A stretch of DNA of 64,000 nucleotides from Cordylochernes scorpioides (Eukaryota; Arthropoda; Arachnida; Pseudoscorpiones; Chernetidae), in assembly GCA_030710605.1 (NCBI GenBank), contig CP092863.1, forward strand, positions 62,890,508-62,954,507, written 5' to 3'. Below, one piece after another: positions 10,301 through 21,846 of the stretch. The notes under the pieces were generated by a model. That model saw only the letters and a list, made by a program, of their open reading frames with translations, did no database searches and was not told the DNA's origin. Both the position numbers and the translations under genes were made by a program. Each line of letters begins with the position of its first letter. Within the stretch, counting starts at the first letter, position 1.

Positions 10301-10426
10301 TCTACTTATATAATTGCCTTATTCTGTCTGTGTGAAGTTCACGGATAGATTTTGGTCAGAATGGATAAAATAAAAAAAGTGTCAAGGGAAGGGAATCGAA
10401 CCCACGACCTTCCGCTTACCGGGCAG
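10301..10426 (+). mobile_element. Helitron 5' fragment in tandem with the next copy
   Basis: Starts TCTACTTATATAATTG after a host A and stops abruptly inside the tRNA-like module at 'accgggcag', where the next Helitron begins. A head-to-tail truncated copy. Confidence 0.75.
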
Positions 10427-10784
10427 TCTACTTATATAATTGCCTTATTCTGTCTGTGTGAAGTTCACGGATAGATTTTGGTCAGAATGTATAAAATAAA
10501 AAAAGTGTCAAGGGATGGGAATCGAACCCACGACCTTCCGCTTACCGGGCAGATGCCATGACCACTAGGCTATAGGCTCATTATTTCTTTATACCGTTAT
10601 TATACCGTTATATTATATATAGTTAAAACATTTTAAAAACACACAGTTTGGAACGGGACGTTTCACAAGAGTGACATCCATGGCGCCAATTTATAATTGT
10701 AACGAATAGTATTTGAATTAAAACGTTTTTAAAATATATTCGCACTCGGGTAAAACCCGGGCGTTGCCCGGGCCATTCGTCTAG
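10427..10784 (+). mobile_element. Non-autonomous Helitron with tRNA-like module
   Basis: Same ends as the copy at 9205: TCTACTTATATAATTG, 3' hairpin CCCGGGCGTTGCCCGGG, CTAG and a host T. The tRNA-like segment (minus strand, 10506-10573) keeps boxes A and B but its 5' acceptor strand is replaced. Confidence 0.82.
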
Positions 10785-10958
10785 TATTTAATATTCGGGT
10801 AAAATTTGTCACAATAAAAGAGTTATGTCTGGAAGAATCTATTGTATCACAGTTCTAAATCGTAAATTTGCAAATAATCCCAATAATTTGCATATTTTAG
10901 GGTTGGAAATTGGTGATAAAATAATTTCACTCAAACTGGATAATTATTTGATAAATTA

Positions 10959-11303
10959 ATGTCAGTATTTGATGCCGATGCTTTGGAAAAACCCAAGATA
11001 ATCCAACAAAATATAAGGAATTGTCAAATATACGACATAAACACTGAGAGAAGAATAACAAAAACAATCACAAGACTCAGAACGAAACACTATAAAGGAA
11101 TGGCAATACATCCAGATGACACAAGAACCTACAGGTCATGAAACAACTGTCTTGGTGTGGAACTAACACCTATCCACATATTCTTATGTCCAGCAATGGC
11201 CGCAGCCTTGCAGAAAATTGGCGTGGACCCAGAACAGCAGCTATACACACCCAAGATAGATAACATTGCGACTGCTATGATAGAGATGTATGGAGACATT
11301 TGA
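10959..11303 (+). pseudogene. LINE ORF2 C-terminal fragment
   Basis: Encodes a typical LINE ORF2 end: TRLRTKHYKGMAIH, then NNCLGVELTPIHIFLCPA (Cys/His knuckle), ending IEMYGDI and a stop at 11301. One in-frame TGA (about 11139) stands where a Cys codon would be expected. It is 5' truncated, with AT-rich DNA upstream (10785-10958). The 3' end of this element is the source of the tandem array that follows. Confidence 0.75.
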
Positions 11304-12010
11304 AGCTCTTCATTGGACATGACAACAACAACAGAAAATTGACATGGACCCAGAACAGCAACTTTACACACCCAAGATAGAGAACATTGCGACTGCTGTG
11401 GTAGAGATGTATGGAGACATCTGAGGCTTTTCATTGAACACAACAACAAAAGAAAATTGACATGGACCTAGAATAGCAGCTCTACACATCCAAGATAGAG
11501 GACATTGCGACTGTTGTGATAGAGATGTATGGGGACATCTGAGGCTTTTCATTGAACACAACAACAAAAGAAAATTGACATGGACCTAGAATAGCATCTC
11601 TACACACCCAAGATAGAGGACATTGCGACTGCTGTGATAGAGATGTATGGAGACATCTGAGGCTTTTCATTGAACACAACAACAAAAGAAAATTGACATG
11701 GACCTAGAATAGCAGCTCTACACACCCAAGATAGAGGACATTGCGACTGTTGTGATAGAAAGTTTACAAATGGCAATAATCACGCTTCGAAAGTTCCTCA
11801 CTGGCTACGATATCGCCTCTGCGCAAAGCTGCTGTGATAGAGATGCATGAAGACATCTGAGGCTCTTCATTGGACACGGCAACAACACCAAAATTGACAT
11901 GGACCCAAAACAGCAACTTTACCCAAGATAGAGGACATTGTGATTGCCGTGATAGAGATGCATGGAGACTTCTGAGGCTCTTTATTGAACACGGAAACAA
12001 CAACATCGTG
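11212..12010 (+). repeat. Tandem array of about 118 bp made from a LINE 3' end
   Basis: Each unit holds the last codons of the LINE ORF (from the 'attgacatggacc' block to 'ggagacatctga') plus a short 3' UTR with (ACAACA). Units start near 11212, 11335, 11452, 11570 and 11688; diverged units lie beyond an approximately 70-bp interruption at 11761-11830. Single copies of the same 3' end are at 45818-45910 (plus) and 60122-60185 (minus). Open frames on the minus strand here are a by-product of the periodic sequence. Confidence 0.85.
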
Positions 12011-12930
12011 TAAATTACTGAGAAGTTATTTGCACATTCTGTAATTGGAAGTGTGAAAAAGATTCTTCCATAACTATATTGTGACAATATTTCATCCGGA
12101 TAAGTCATATAGATAGTTATAATATTTTTTTCACTTTCGAATGACTCTATTACTAAACTATTATATCAAAAGAAAAATAATAATAAAGTAAAAAGTTTAT
12201 TGTATAGATTTTTTTATTTATACTATCTTCTCCAACAGGAATAAAAATAAGAAGCAAATGTCGCCTCTCCCGTCAAAATAAACGTCAAAACTAGATGCCA
12301 ACTATTGACCGTCTCCACAAACTATCGGCCATGGGTCGTTGACAAAGCCACAACACCATTTTTGGCAAACTGAGAAGCATTCATTTAGAGACAGTCCACA
12401 GTGAGCATATCTATACCTACGTTTCCAATTAATTTACTTATTTATTTCCCTTCAGTGAACATCATGATCGAAGCTAATAGGCGTACCAGGAAGCGTTAAA
12501 ATAACCTTTTTGTTACACACCTCAAGCCTTCACTTTCCCTAGACACCCTAGCGAAGATTCCTTCAGTTTCAAAAATCGCTTCAAGAAAACGCCTTACTAA
12601 TATATACTACTGAATCATTGTCGCCTAAAAGTTCTTCTAAAGTAGGGTGGATGTGTCTTAATCATATATGTGTTGGGTTCGAACACTATTCCATCCTTGT
12701 CAAGGGGAGTGCTTACCTTCTCTTCTCTTCTCCCCCTCCCTTTTTTTTTTTTTTTTCATTTTCGCTTTTATTTCCTTATGCTCTGGCACCCCTAAAGCTC
12801 CTTGATCACTGACCTTTATTACAGGCAGAGTTATTAGTCTTCCTTTTTGCCACAAGAGCTATTCAGCTCATACCAAGACATAAAGCGTAATTTCTTCCTA
12901 CTCTAGTCAACGAGTCTCACTGTAAAGATC
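12011..12930. other. No gene seen; one foldback-repeat fragment
   Basis: AT-rich flanks surround 12255-12360, which resembles one arm of the foldback element at 50462 (tcgcctctcccgtcaaaata, cgtcaaaactag, ctattgaccgtc). A T-run lies at 12741-12757. No supported coding region. Confidence 0.6.
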
Positions 12931-12935
12931 CAAGA

Positions 12936-14900
12936 CTATAGATCTAGTGGCCATCGATAATAGAGAATAAGGCCTCTCGGATAAGAGAGAGAATTGCACT
13001 GCATATCCAATTGCAGTAGATGAGCGTCACTTCGCTGGAGTCGCAGGAAATTGAGAAGGTTGGTGTGATGCTGGTGGAGGTGAGAAAACGACATGTTTGC
13101 TAGCTGGAAAGCGATGTCTGCAGCATGGCCCATGAAGGAGAAGTGATAGAAGGAATCGAAGAGCATGCTTTTTTTAAAGCGCGTCGAAAAACCGCATCCA
13201 GAAACGGAAATATCTTGAGATGGAAATGGCGGCCAGGATGGAATGCTCCATCATCATCAAATGCGTAGTACGTGTGATGATGTGTAGGAACGTCGTGGTC
13301 GTCCCACGCAGACCCACAGCTTCCTCCAAGCTCATATTTTGTACCTGCTCCAAGCTTTCCAGCCTCCAGTTATTGACAGAAATCTCTAAGAGAATTATCG
13401 TCGTTGCTTATATTCCTGGTAAGTATCGTGATGACTATTGGAGAAGGAACCGCCAGCTCGCAGACATGCATCCTGAGCCACTGTGAAAGAGCCTGAAGCA
13501 ATGTTATTAAAAGAAACTTAAATATTGACAAGAAGTAAGTTCAGTCAGTCAACCCAAGGATAGAAGCCTGATTCCAAAGACTGAGTCATCCAAGCTCCAC
13601 TCCTCACCATACATGAGTAAGCGTCCTTGCTTCTAACCCTGGGTGCGACCTGGACTTGAAGACTGATTTCCAGGAGGATTGCGCCACCGAAAGAAACAAA
13701 AAGGGCGAATCAGCGACCTGAAAGCCAGGCGATACAATTTGTGCTCACAAATGACCGCGTCAGCCTGGCCTACATTTTGTAGATGGTAGAGTCTCCAGGT
13801 AGGCAGTGGAGCACCATGGACTTATGGAATGACAATTGAAAATCACCCTATTTAAGATGCCTAGCAGGTGATTCTTCTAGACCGAGGTTCTAATGCCTGA
13901 TGAAGACTCGCAGCTTAATGTGTGAAAGAAAATGACCAAGAGACGCCTAGTAGAAAATCGACGGGGTCTTCGCAGACGCTGAGCCAGAAGTCCATGTCGC
14001 TTGATATGAACAATATTGCACTTGACTTTCTTGAATTTTCAGACCTCGCATATCGGCACGAGAACATCAGCCTGAACCATGACCTTCCCTCTTCCGAGAA
14101 CTCCCTCAAAATTCTTCAAGAGTGTACCTGTGAATCCAATGAAGAAAGGTTGGTAACGCAGCTTTTCTAAAGCCCTCTGTGCAGTTCGAACAAATGGGTG
14201 TGGGTTTCTATCGATTCTAATTGTCGAGTAACCCCCCCCCCATGCATAGAGTAGCAAGTATCACTTCATGAAAAGCGAGGGCAATCGGTGCACTTGGCCG
14301 AAGGCGGACTGTAGATCAGTGAAAATGACGCCAACAATGTTTTTTACTTTCATTGAGGTAGCAACCTTTAATGCATCCACACCCGCTATTCCAAATAGAA
14401 GTCTCCTTAGAATGACATGGTTTTGACACTTCTGCACGATGGTAGGCAGGTGAGAGCGTAGACAACCGAGAAGGATGCTACTGATGATTCTGTAGTTTAC
14501 TATAAGTAAGGCTCGGGCTGTTTTTTTTTTCTTAAGCCTAGACTAAGTTGTGCTTTGAGAAAATGCAAATTAGATTTCTCCTGGACGATTCTGGTAGAGA
14601 CCTGCAAATTTTGTACTCCTCGAGTACTCGATGAATATCCCCTGCATAGAAATCATCAAAGCCCTTCGCATGCTCGCAATGCAGGCTGTTTCAGATGAAG
14701 GTTTTCCCTTGTGGCAGGCCACGGATTTCAACTTCTGCCTCATCTACAGAGATTTCTATTCAATTGAGAGGTTTCTTTCCTCCAGCTTTAAACTAGCTGC
14801 TGCTCCCTCTTAAAAGCAGCGATGTCCTCAGGGTGACAGGTTGAGTTGGCGAAGCATTTGCTATTGGTTTCGAAGACGAGGCGACACAGATACCTTCCGA
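12936..14900 (-). pseudogene. Heavily decayed non-LTR retrotransposon
   Basis: On the minus strand broken frames give reverse-transcriptase-like stretches, clearest at about 14260-14510: YRIISSILLG, then FTDLQSAFGQVHR, which resembles RT motif A (D..SAF..VH). A continuing frame follows at 14039-14257. Stops and frame changes are frequent and no complete domain remains. The DNA is less AT-rich than its surroundings. R2/Dong/R4-like or another clade cannot be decided by eye. Confidence 0.4.
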
Positions 14901-16234
14901 CGTGGTTCTCCTGGGTGCCAAAACCTACTGCCAGTTCCGAACATCACTCTTGGACACTAGGGCGCGCCTAAGTTCCGGCAGAGAAAAACAGCTGGCTTGC
15001 AGTTTAAATTGAATAAATGAGTAGAGATAGCGAATGAATTTTTGGCACTAAATGTTTCCATCTCCATGTTGTCGAATTCTTGCTAACAATAAAGTTTGAA
15101 TTTGATATTTCCTGAAAATTCTGATAATTATTGATATTTTTCAAATGAAATTTTAGATTTACATAGCTTTAGAGGTCATAAATAATCGTTCAAAAAAATC
15201 GTCTCAACTCTCAAAGATATCAACACGAGTTGGATATGATGGATGGACTGAAAAATATATCCAATTTTTATTATAAAGAGATCATTTCTCTTCTTAGAGA
15301 AAGTGAAGAGAGAGCACAAACGATAGATCACTTATAGGGTAGGTAAAGGATTTATGGTACATTGTATAAAACTAAATTGATGCTTTCAAGACACAAAGGT
15401 ATCCTGAAAATACACAGATTTGTTATTTAGTAAAATAACACAAAATTATCATGAATTGCAGAGAATTCCCCAAAAATAGATATTTTTGACTATAGTCATA
15501 GAAAAACGGACATTAATTTGTATTCTGTTGAATTTAAAACCTTGTTTGCACTTAATTTTGATAGTTAGAATTAGGCATATGAAGAACTAATATCACTTTT
15601 TTTGATAAATTCAACTGTATCACCCTAGCGGCATCTAACATCGTTTTACAGAGCTTAGACAAATAAAATTCCCTATTTAATTCATTAAATATCGATTATA
15701 ATTATAACCTGTGCTTTTTAAAAATTAATTTGATTATGCAGTTACCAAAACAATGATCCACTGTTTGCAACTCTTCAAGACAGTTCATTCCTTTAAAATG
15801 TGAAATAAGTGCTGTTGAATATAGCAGAAAATTATTTTGATAAATAATAAAATATTCTGTGATGGCGGCATTCACAAAATAATGATTGTTGAAATAAAAA
15901 TTGCTCTGCCATCCTGATATTTGTCTTTACTATCATTTCATACTTATAATTATAATATTAGAATAATTCGAATTAATATTGATTTTTTCAAGAGTGTGAA
16001 TAGAAATTGTATAAATTTTGTAAATAAATTTTAAAATTTAAAAGAGAAAACGCTATATTTTCATTTTCTCTTTTAACTTTTAAAACGTGGCTAAAGTATG
16101 CCAAATTTTAAAATGAAACATTTTTTTTTTTTTTTTTTTACATTCACGATAATATATTTTGACCAATATTTCTATTTTGTTTTTGTTCAAAACCTTGTTT
16201 ATCGCTACATTAGTTGCATATTTTACTTCATAAA
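14901..16234. other. AT-rich intergenic DNA
   Basis: No supported gene, RNA or mobile-element boundary. A poly-T run (about 16123-16139) lies 95 bp upstream of the COMMD3 start. Confidence 0.6.
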
Positions 16235-16792
16235 ATGGAACTTAGTAAAAAAGTTACAGAAAGTATACTAGTAATAACTGATTCGACATTTGATCCAGAA
16301 GATATTAATAATATTATTATATACTCTTTTGAATCTTCTATCAATAAAAAAATTACGCCCCCCTTGACCACAGCAAGTTTCAAAAAAGGTGTTTATGGAC
16401 TTTTAGTTTTCATTTTTGAATGCATCAAATTCAACGCTGATGAAGCTACGATAACTTCTACATTAGAAGAACTTAAATTCAATAAAGAACAATGTGATTT
16501 ATTTTTGAAGAAGTTTAAAGAGATTGGGCCAATTATAAGAGATAATTTGAAATTAATAGGATATCATCCACCACATATTGTTGATGTTGATTGGAGGCAA
16601 GATTATTGTATTAAGAGTAACAATTTAGAAAAAATAGATATCTTAAGTTATCAAATTGATCTAAAAGTACAAACTGTAAATGGCCCTGATAATTTACAAT
16701 TTTCATGTACCTTAGAGCAATTACAAGATTTAGTTTTCAAACTAAAAGATGCATCAAAATGCTTAGAACGTGTTGCAAACAAAAATAACTAA
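16235..16792 (+). CDS. COMMD3: COMM domain-containing protein 3 (COMMD3), intronless
   Basis: 185 residues from ATG 16235 (MELSKKVTESI, which lines up with the vertebrate MELSE start), so the in-frame TTG extension to 16214 is not needed. The N-terminal helical region is followed by the COMM domain (about residues 115-183): IVDVDWRQDYCIKSNNLEK, then FSCTLEQLQDLVFKLKDASK and LERVAN, with the invariant Trp and the characteristic EQLQDLV.KLKDASK.LER of COMMD3. Family knowledge: COMMD3 belongs to the Commander/CCC complex that works with retriever in endosomal recycling. Length matches the family (human about 195). An AATAAA lies at 16922, about 130 bp downstream. No introns are present, although vertebrate COMMD3 is split. 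It may be a retrogene or the native gene in a lineage that lost introns. The frame is undamaged. Confidence 0.85.
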   Translation: MELSKKVTESILVITDSTFDPEDINNIIIYSFESSINKKITPPLTTASFKKGVYGLLVFIFECIKFNADEATITSTLEELKFNKEQCDLFLKKFKEIGPIIRDNLKLIGYHPPHIVDVDWRQDYCIKSNNLEKIDILSYQIDLKVQTVNGPDNLQFSCTLEQLQDLVFKLKDASKCLERVANKNN

Positions 16793-17124
16793 TTTTTAAA
16801 CTGGCTTCAATATTGATATGGATTCATAAAGAGATTTGTTTTTACTTTGTAAGTATTTTTATAACTTTTTTTTTATGATTTCAAGAAAAAGAAAAAATTA
16901 CACTAACATTTCAAATTTGTAAATAAATCTTTTCTATATATTTGTGAGGTATATAATATATTTTTGTATATTGTCAAAATAACTAGATCACACATTAGCT
17001 TAATACACATGTAAGAAATTTAAAAAATATTTGAATTGAAATAAATCTTTTCAAAGAAATGACTATGCCTTTAACTTATTTCAGAATTAACACTCTGCGA
17101 ACATGATAAGGCTAACAATTTAGA
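16793..17124. other. COMMD3 3' flank, AT-rich
   Basis: Contains the probable COMMD3 3' UTR and poly(A) signal (16922). No other feature seen. Confidence 0.5.
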
Positions 17125-17190
17125 TTATAGAATATAAACATAAGGTAATAAGACTAAATCCAAATAAATAGTGTGTGACTTTATGGTAAC
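17125..17190. mobile_element. F1 foldback MITE, left arm (split by Pao/BEL copy 1)
   Basis: The 'agaatataaacataaggtaa' arm runs to the GTAAC target site, and its partner arm resumes at 22180 (gtaacaaaactgttac ... ttaccttgtgttta). Removing the BEL element and one GTAAC restores one foldback element. The BEL element is therefore the younger of the two. Confidence 0.8.
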
Positions 17191-17523
17191 TGTTGGATCC
17201 TATAGTTAATAATTTCCTTAAATTCAATTTTATATATGAAAATTAAGCCAAAATATTCTAAATTCAATTGTACAATATAAATCTCTAATATGTAAATTTT
17301 AAAGCAATCAACATGTATGAAAATTTCCAGTTTGGTTAATTAATAGTTTTTTTGTTTTCTCTCTCTCTCTCTACCACTAGTATCAAAATCTAAGTAAAAA
17401 TTCATGTATTCTAAATTCATGTGATAGCTACTCATAACTCTAAAACCAAAGACAATAAAATAATTCAAGACAAGTGGCAAAGTGCTTCTTAGTATCCTTT
17501 ACTGAACATTCAAGCCACGAACA
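17191..17523 (+). repeat. Pao/BEL copy 1, 5' LTR
   Basis: 333 bp, TG...CA, with an internal (CT)n. Bounded on the left by GTAAC. Confidence 0.93.
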
Positions 17524-17603
17524 TTATGGTCCCTCATCGAGTCGGATACTTTAAAAAAATTAAGGTAAGCCATTTGAAAACTTAAAATTCTTAAAATAAA
17601 GTC

Positions 17604-19658
17604 ATGCCTAAATCAGAAGTTAAAATTCGGCACAAATTCAACTTTATTATTCAGGAAATAAAGGATCTGGAATCAGAGAATGAAGCTATTGTAGAATCCA
17701 AAAACATACATAGATTAAAGCTATTCCAACAAGAAGTTAATGAAAGGAAAATTAGCCTAAATCAAGTTATCAACACATTATTAGAATCAGAGTTAGATGA
17801 TACACAATATGGCGATTATTCAAAGGCCAAAAAGGATATTTTTAATATGTTGGTGTCTATTGAAGAAGCTTTATCTTTAATTGAAACCAAAGAAAATACT
17901 CATAGTGATAAACAACTGCCCGAATCCAATGTTAATTTACCTAAGATAAATTTACCCATTTTCAATGGTGATTCAGCCAATTGGCTTAGTTTTAGAGAAA
18001 TATTTAACTCCACCATTAATTCAAATCAAACACTAACTGAAATACAAAAATTTCAATATCTAAATGCATCTGTTAAGGGTCCTGCGGAAAAGTTGATTCG
18101 GGGTTTTCCCATTTCTGACAAAAACTACCAGCAAGCATGGGATACCTTATGCAATAGATTTAATAACAGAAGAGAATTGGTTTTTTCACAAATCAACAAA
18201 ATATTCTCCATAAGGCCATTAAAATCTATTTCGGCTGGTTCTCTCTATGAAATCCTTGATGTTTGCAATGAAGGCATTAGAAATCTCTCAGTGCTAGGAC
18301 TTGAGAAAAACACATTAACAGATCTAATCCTGATCAATTTTTTTGAAAAAAGAATCGGTGAAGCCCTCAGGAAAGAATGGGAATTAACCCTTCAAAATGA
18401 AGAATATCCAACATTTGAAAACTTTGTGAATTTTTTAGAAAAACATGCTAGAAGCCTGCAAGGTATGAGAATTCCTTTGTTCCAGGAACAAAAAACCTCT
18501 AGCAAAAATATGATGGCTCATGGCCTTTATGTCAACAAAGGTCAAAATTGTATTTTATGTCATCAAATTCATAAACTAAATGACTGCCAGAGATTCATAA
18601 ATCTTCCCTTGCCTAAAAAATGGGAATTAGTTAAAAAACATAAACTTTGTCAAAATTGCCTTAGAGCAAATCATGAGATATCCAAATGTCTCATCACATC
18701 AAGATGTAAAAACTGCAAGCAGAACCATCATACTCTTCTGCATGAATACAACTCTGAACCATCCATTCCACAACCAACAACCTCTCAAGAGATGTTGATT
18801 TCAACAAATACCATCTGTAATGCGATGCCTTTGGAAACGGAAACAAATATTCTACTGTCAACAGCCCTTATTAAAGTCAAGGCGAAGGATGGCTCATTTG
18901 TGCTATGTAGAGCATTAGTGGACAATGGGTCCCAAATAAGCCTAATTTCAGAACAATGTTGCCACAAGTTGGGACTTGAAAAAAGGAAAAATTCTTATAC
19001 ACTAAAAGGTGTAGGTGACATTGTTGTCAACAGGACAACATCGCAGGTTGAAATAGAGTTCACCCCACATCATAATGATCAATTATTTTCTGCCAGAGCA
19101 TTTGTGGTTGGAAGGGTAACTGCAGACCTTCCAAACTTCCAAATTCAGTCAGCAGACTTTCCTCATTTAGAAAATTTGCTCTTGGCAGACCCAGAATTCT
19201 ATGTCACCAAGCCCATAGACCTAATTTTGGGTGCAGATACCTTTGTAGAAATAATTCTAGGTCATAAAACAGATTTAAAGCACCATCCTATAGCACTTAA
19301 TACCAAGTTAGGTTGGCTTGTTTCTGGGAGAATCCATTCAACTATTAAGTCGAATACTTCGGTAATCAATCACTGTACCACTGAACTTGATTCCAGCATA
19401 AGAAAATTCTGGGAACTTGAAGATGTTCCAATTTCTAAGGCCCAGTTGGGTATTAAGAATGCCCCATCTCCAAGTCTACAAGAGTCCATTCAGAACTCTC
19501 CAAGTCTAAAGGAGTTCACTCAGAACTCTCCAAGTCTACAAGAGTCCATTCAGAACTCTCCAAGTCTAAAGGAGTTCACTCAGAACTTTCCAAGTCTGCC
19601 GGGGTCCATTCAGACCTCTCCAAGTCTACCAGACTCTGTTCAAGGGTCACGTCTCTAA
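17604..19658 (+). CDS. Pao/BEL copy 1 gag-protease ORF, ending early by frameshift
   Basis: 684 codons. Residues about 1-110 are charged and probably helical. About 110-300 is the Pao/BEL gag-like region (LPIFNGDSANWLSFREIF, KGPAEKLIRG). About 315-375 holds Cys/His knuckles (CILCHQIHKLNDC, CQNCLRANHEISKC, CKNCKQNHH). The retropepsin-like domain starts about 436 (ALVDNGSQISLIS, with Asn where Ser/Thr is more usual) and runs to a LGWLVSGRIH block. After KFWELEDVP, where RT should begin, the protein instead enters 10-residue repeats (PSLQESIQNS / PSLKEFTQNS, about 620-684). The frame is lost near 19650 because one C is missing compared with copy 2. Confidence 0.9.
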   Translation: MPKSEVKIRHKFNFIIQEIKDLESENEAIVESKNIHRLKLFQQEVNERKISLNQVINTLLESELDDTQYGDYSKAKKDIFNMLVSIEEALSLIETKENTHSDKQLPESNVNLPKINLPIFNGDSANWLSFREIFNSTINSNQTLTEIQKFQYLNASVKGPAEKLIRGFPISDKNYQQAWDTLCNRFNNRRELVFSQINKIFSIRPLKSISAGSLYEILDVCNEGIRNLSVLGLEKNTLTDLILINFFEKRIGEALRKEWELTLQNEEYPTFENFVNFLEKHARSLQGMRIPLFQEQKTSSKNMMAHGLYVNKGQNCILCHQIHKLNDCQRFINLPLPKKWELVKKHKLCQNCLRANHEISKCLITSRCKNCKQNHHTLLHEYNSEPSIPQPTTSQEMLISTNTICNAMPLETETNILLSTALIKVKAKDGSFVLCRALVDNGSQISLISEQCCHKLGLEKRKNSYTLKGVGDIVVNRTTSQVEIEFTPHHNDQLFSARAFVVGRVTADLPNFQIQSADFPHLENLLLADPEFYVTKPIDLILGADTFVEIILGHKTDLKHHPIALNTKLGWLVSGRIHSTIKSNTSVINHCTTELDSSIRKFWELEDVPISKAQLGIKNAPSPSLQESIQNSPSLKEFTQNSPSLQESIQNSPSLKEFTQNFPSLPGSIQTSPSLPDSVQGSRL

Positions 19659-19660
19659 CT

Positions 19661-20548
19661 TTGAGCCTACAGAGCTCCAAACACAACTCTCCAACCCCCT
19701 TACAAGTATCAGTTCACAGCCTGAAAGAGGCCATGTCCCCTTTGGTCGAAATGCCATCAAGCCCTGGGTGCTCCAAGCAGATTCCAATTCCTATAGAAGA
19801 AGACTCTATAGAGAGCCAGAACCGAGTTGATAATCTGCCATCCTACCCGATGAGCCCAGAGCAGAGTTACACTCTCTCATCGGCTTCTGTTGAAGATTTC
19901 AAGGCCCAAAGTGGGCCCAAGTCCCCTACATCTCCCACCAGAGGTTCAGAGAGTTGCCGATGTTCTGGGGATTATACAGAGCCACAGATGTCTCAGAACT
20001 CCAATTTTTCATGCTCCTCTATAGAAGAATCTGAAGATAATTCAAGTAAATCTGAAGAAAATCTAAGTAGATCCGAAGATAATTCAAGTAAATCTGAAGA
20101 AATTCCAAGTAAATCTAAAAAGTCACGTATCTCCAAGTTAACTCCACAAATTACTTCTAAACAAAACCAATTACTTCCTTCTGAATCAAGTCAACCATCC
20201 ACTCCAGAACAACCTCTCACTTCTCAGTCAAGTGAACCACTCTCATCTAAGAAAGAAACTTCGATTATTCCTAAGATAAGGCCACCACCCTATTATAGGC
20301 GAAAACGTCAACTTCCTGCTGAGAAAACTTCATGGGATGAACCAATTGAATCAGATATAAAGTCAAATTGGAATAAATTCCAAACTCAACTATCGTGCCT
20401 AAAGGAAATCAAAATACCAAGATACCTGAACAGTTCATCTTCTGAAATAGAAGAATTACAACTACATGGATTTTGTGATGCATCCCTTAATGCTTATGCA
20501 GCAGTTTTTTACTTGAAAACTAGATTCAAAAGATCAAAATCAATCTGA
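19661..20548 (+). pseudogene. Pao/BEL copy 1: Ser/Pro-rich segment, linker and start of RNase H
   Basis: This continues the preceding ORF after the one-base loss. About 200 residues are rich in Ser, Pro and Glu, including SKSEENLSRSEDNSSKSEE, and show no RT motif. Then comes a sequence normally found downstream of RT in Pao/BEL pol (PPPYYRRKRQLP, TSWDEPIESD, CLKEIKIPRYL), then LHGFCDASLNAYAAVFY, the first Asp of RNase H. An 8-base deletion relative to copy 2 (about 20528) breaks the frame. Confidence 0.85.
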
Positions 20549-21717
20549 TAACCTCAAAAACTAAGGTTGCACCATTAAAGACCATTACAATTCCAAGACT
20601 TGAACTAAGTGCAGCATTGCTTTTGGCTCAACTGAATCAAGTCATTCTTGAATCATTTCCTTTTCAACCTGACAAAACCTTTTTATGGACTGATTCACAA
20701 ATCTGCATAGATTGGATAAGATCAGATGCCAGCAGATGGAAAGCCTTTGTTTCGAACAGAGTGTCGTCAATTCAAAATTTGACTCAAATCACTGATTGGT
20801 TCCATGTATCCAGTCAAGATAATCCAGCTGATTGCGCATCAAGAGGAATCATGCCTCAAGACTTGGTCAATCATAGAATTTGGTGGCGGGGTCCTATTTG
20901 GCTTCAAGAAAATAATGTTCGATATATTCCTTCTTCACCAACCCAAGTAAATCTCAATATCATTCAAGAAGAAGTCGTTGAGGGTCAAGTGTTGGATCAA
21001 ACAACCTTAATTCAAAATTCAGAAACTATGTTAAATCTAGAATTCATTGTAAGGTATTCCACAATGACCAAATTGATCCGAATCACAGCTTGGTGTTGGA
21101 GATTCTACTACAATTGCCTCCTCTTTGATCCAATTCGTCAGAAAGGACCTTTGACAACAAGAGAATTAACAAAGGCAATTCAAGTCTTAGTCAAATCAAT
21201 CCAACAAGTTGAATTCTGCACGGAAATAAAATTACTGAAGTCAAACAAGCAACTACCTCTGTCCAACAAGCTAACTTCTCTAAATCCCTTCTTAGACACT
21301 CAAGGACTTCTAAGAGTTGGAGGTAGACTCAAGTATTCCTATTTAAATGAAAATCAAAAATTCCCTCTCTTACAACCAAAATCCCCACGCCAGGAATCAC
21401 TTATCAAAAATCTCTTAACTGAGAATGCCGACATTCCTGAGGCTATTGATGAGAATCAAGAAGATTCTTCAATTTTAGAAACCACTTTTGTCATTGAAGA
21501 CGAAGAGTCTAACAAAGATATCGGGACTCCAAAGATTGAAATCTCCGAAGTTTCGGTTATTGATAAATCGGAAGGCAAATATTCGAAAGAACCAGTGGTC
21601 AGTGTAGAAGCTCTGGATAAAAGAGAACTGGCCAACGAATCTGAAAATCTCATCCAAGATTCACCTCAATCGGATACTCAAAGATGGAAGCTGATTCCAT
21701 TACCTTTCAAACAATGA
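20542..21717 (+). pseudogene. Pao/BEL copy 1: RNase H and acidic C-terminal segment
   Basis: RNase H residues follow in order: PRLELSAALLLAQ (Glu), FLWTDSQICIDW (Asp), NPADCASRG (Asp), then the usual WWRGPIWL. The pre-integrase motif LLRVGGRLKYSYL is present, but the HHCC finger and DDE core that should follow are absent. Instead there is an acidic tail (ENADIPEAIDENQEDSS, VIEDEESNKDIG) ending RWKLIPLPFKQ and a stop at 21717. Copy 2 has the same tail with about 174 more codons. Confidence 0.85.
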
Positions 21718-21846
21718 GAATTGTAATCTTAGCTACATAGTCGGACTCAATTAGTCCAGCATCTATACTATTGGAACTCTTTTTTTTTGTTTTTTATTTT
21801 TTTTTATTTTTTATTTTCTGGTCATCTCTTCCCAGCCGGGGGAGTA

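Noticed and set aside
11129-12108. Family of similar minus-strand ORFs (MLLCSMKSLRC...)
   Set aside because: They repeat with the 118-bp array and are the antisense of a LINE end, so they are not genes.
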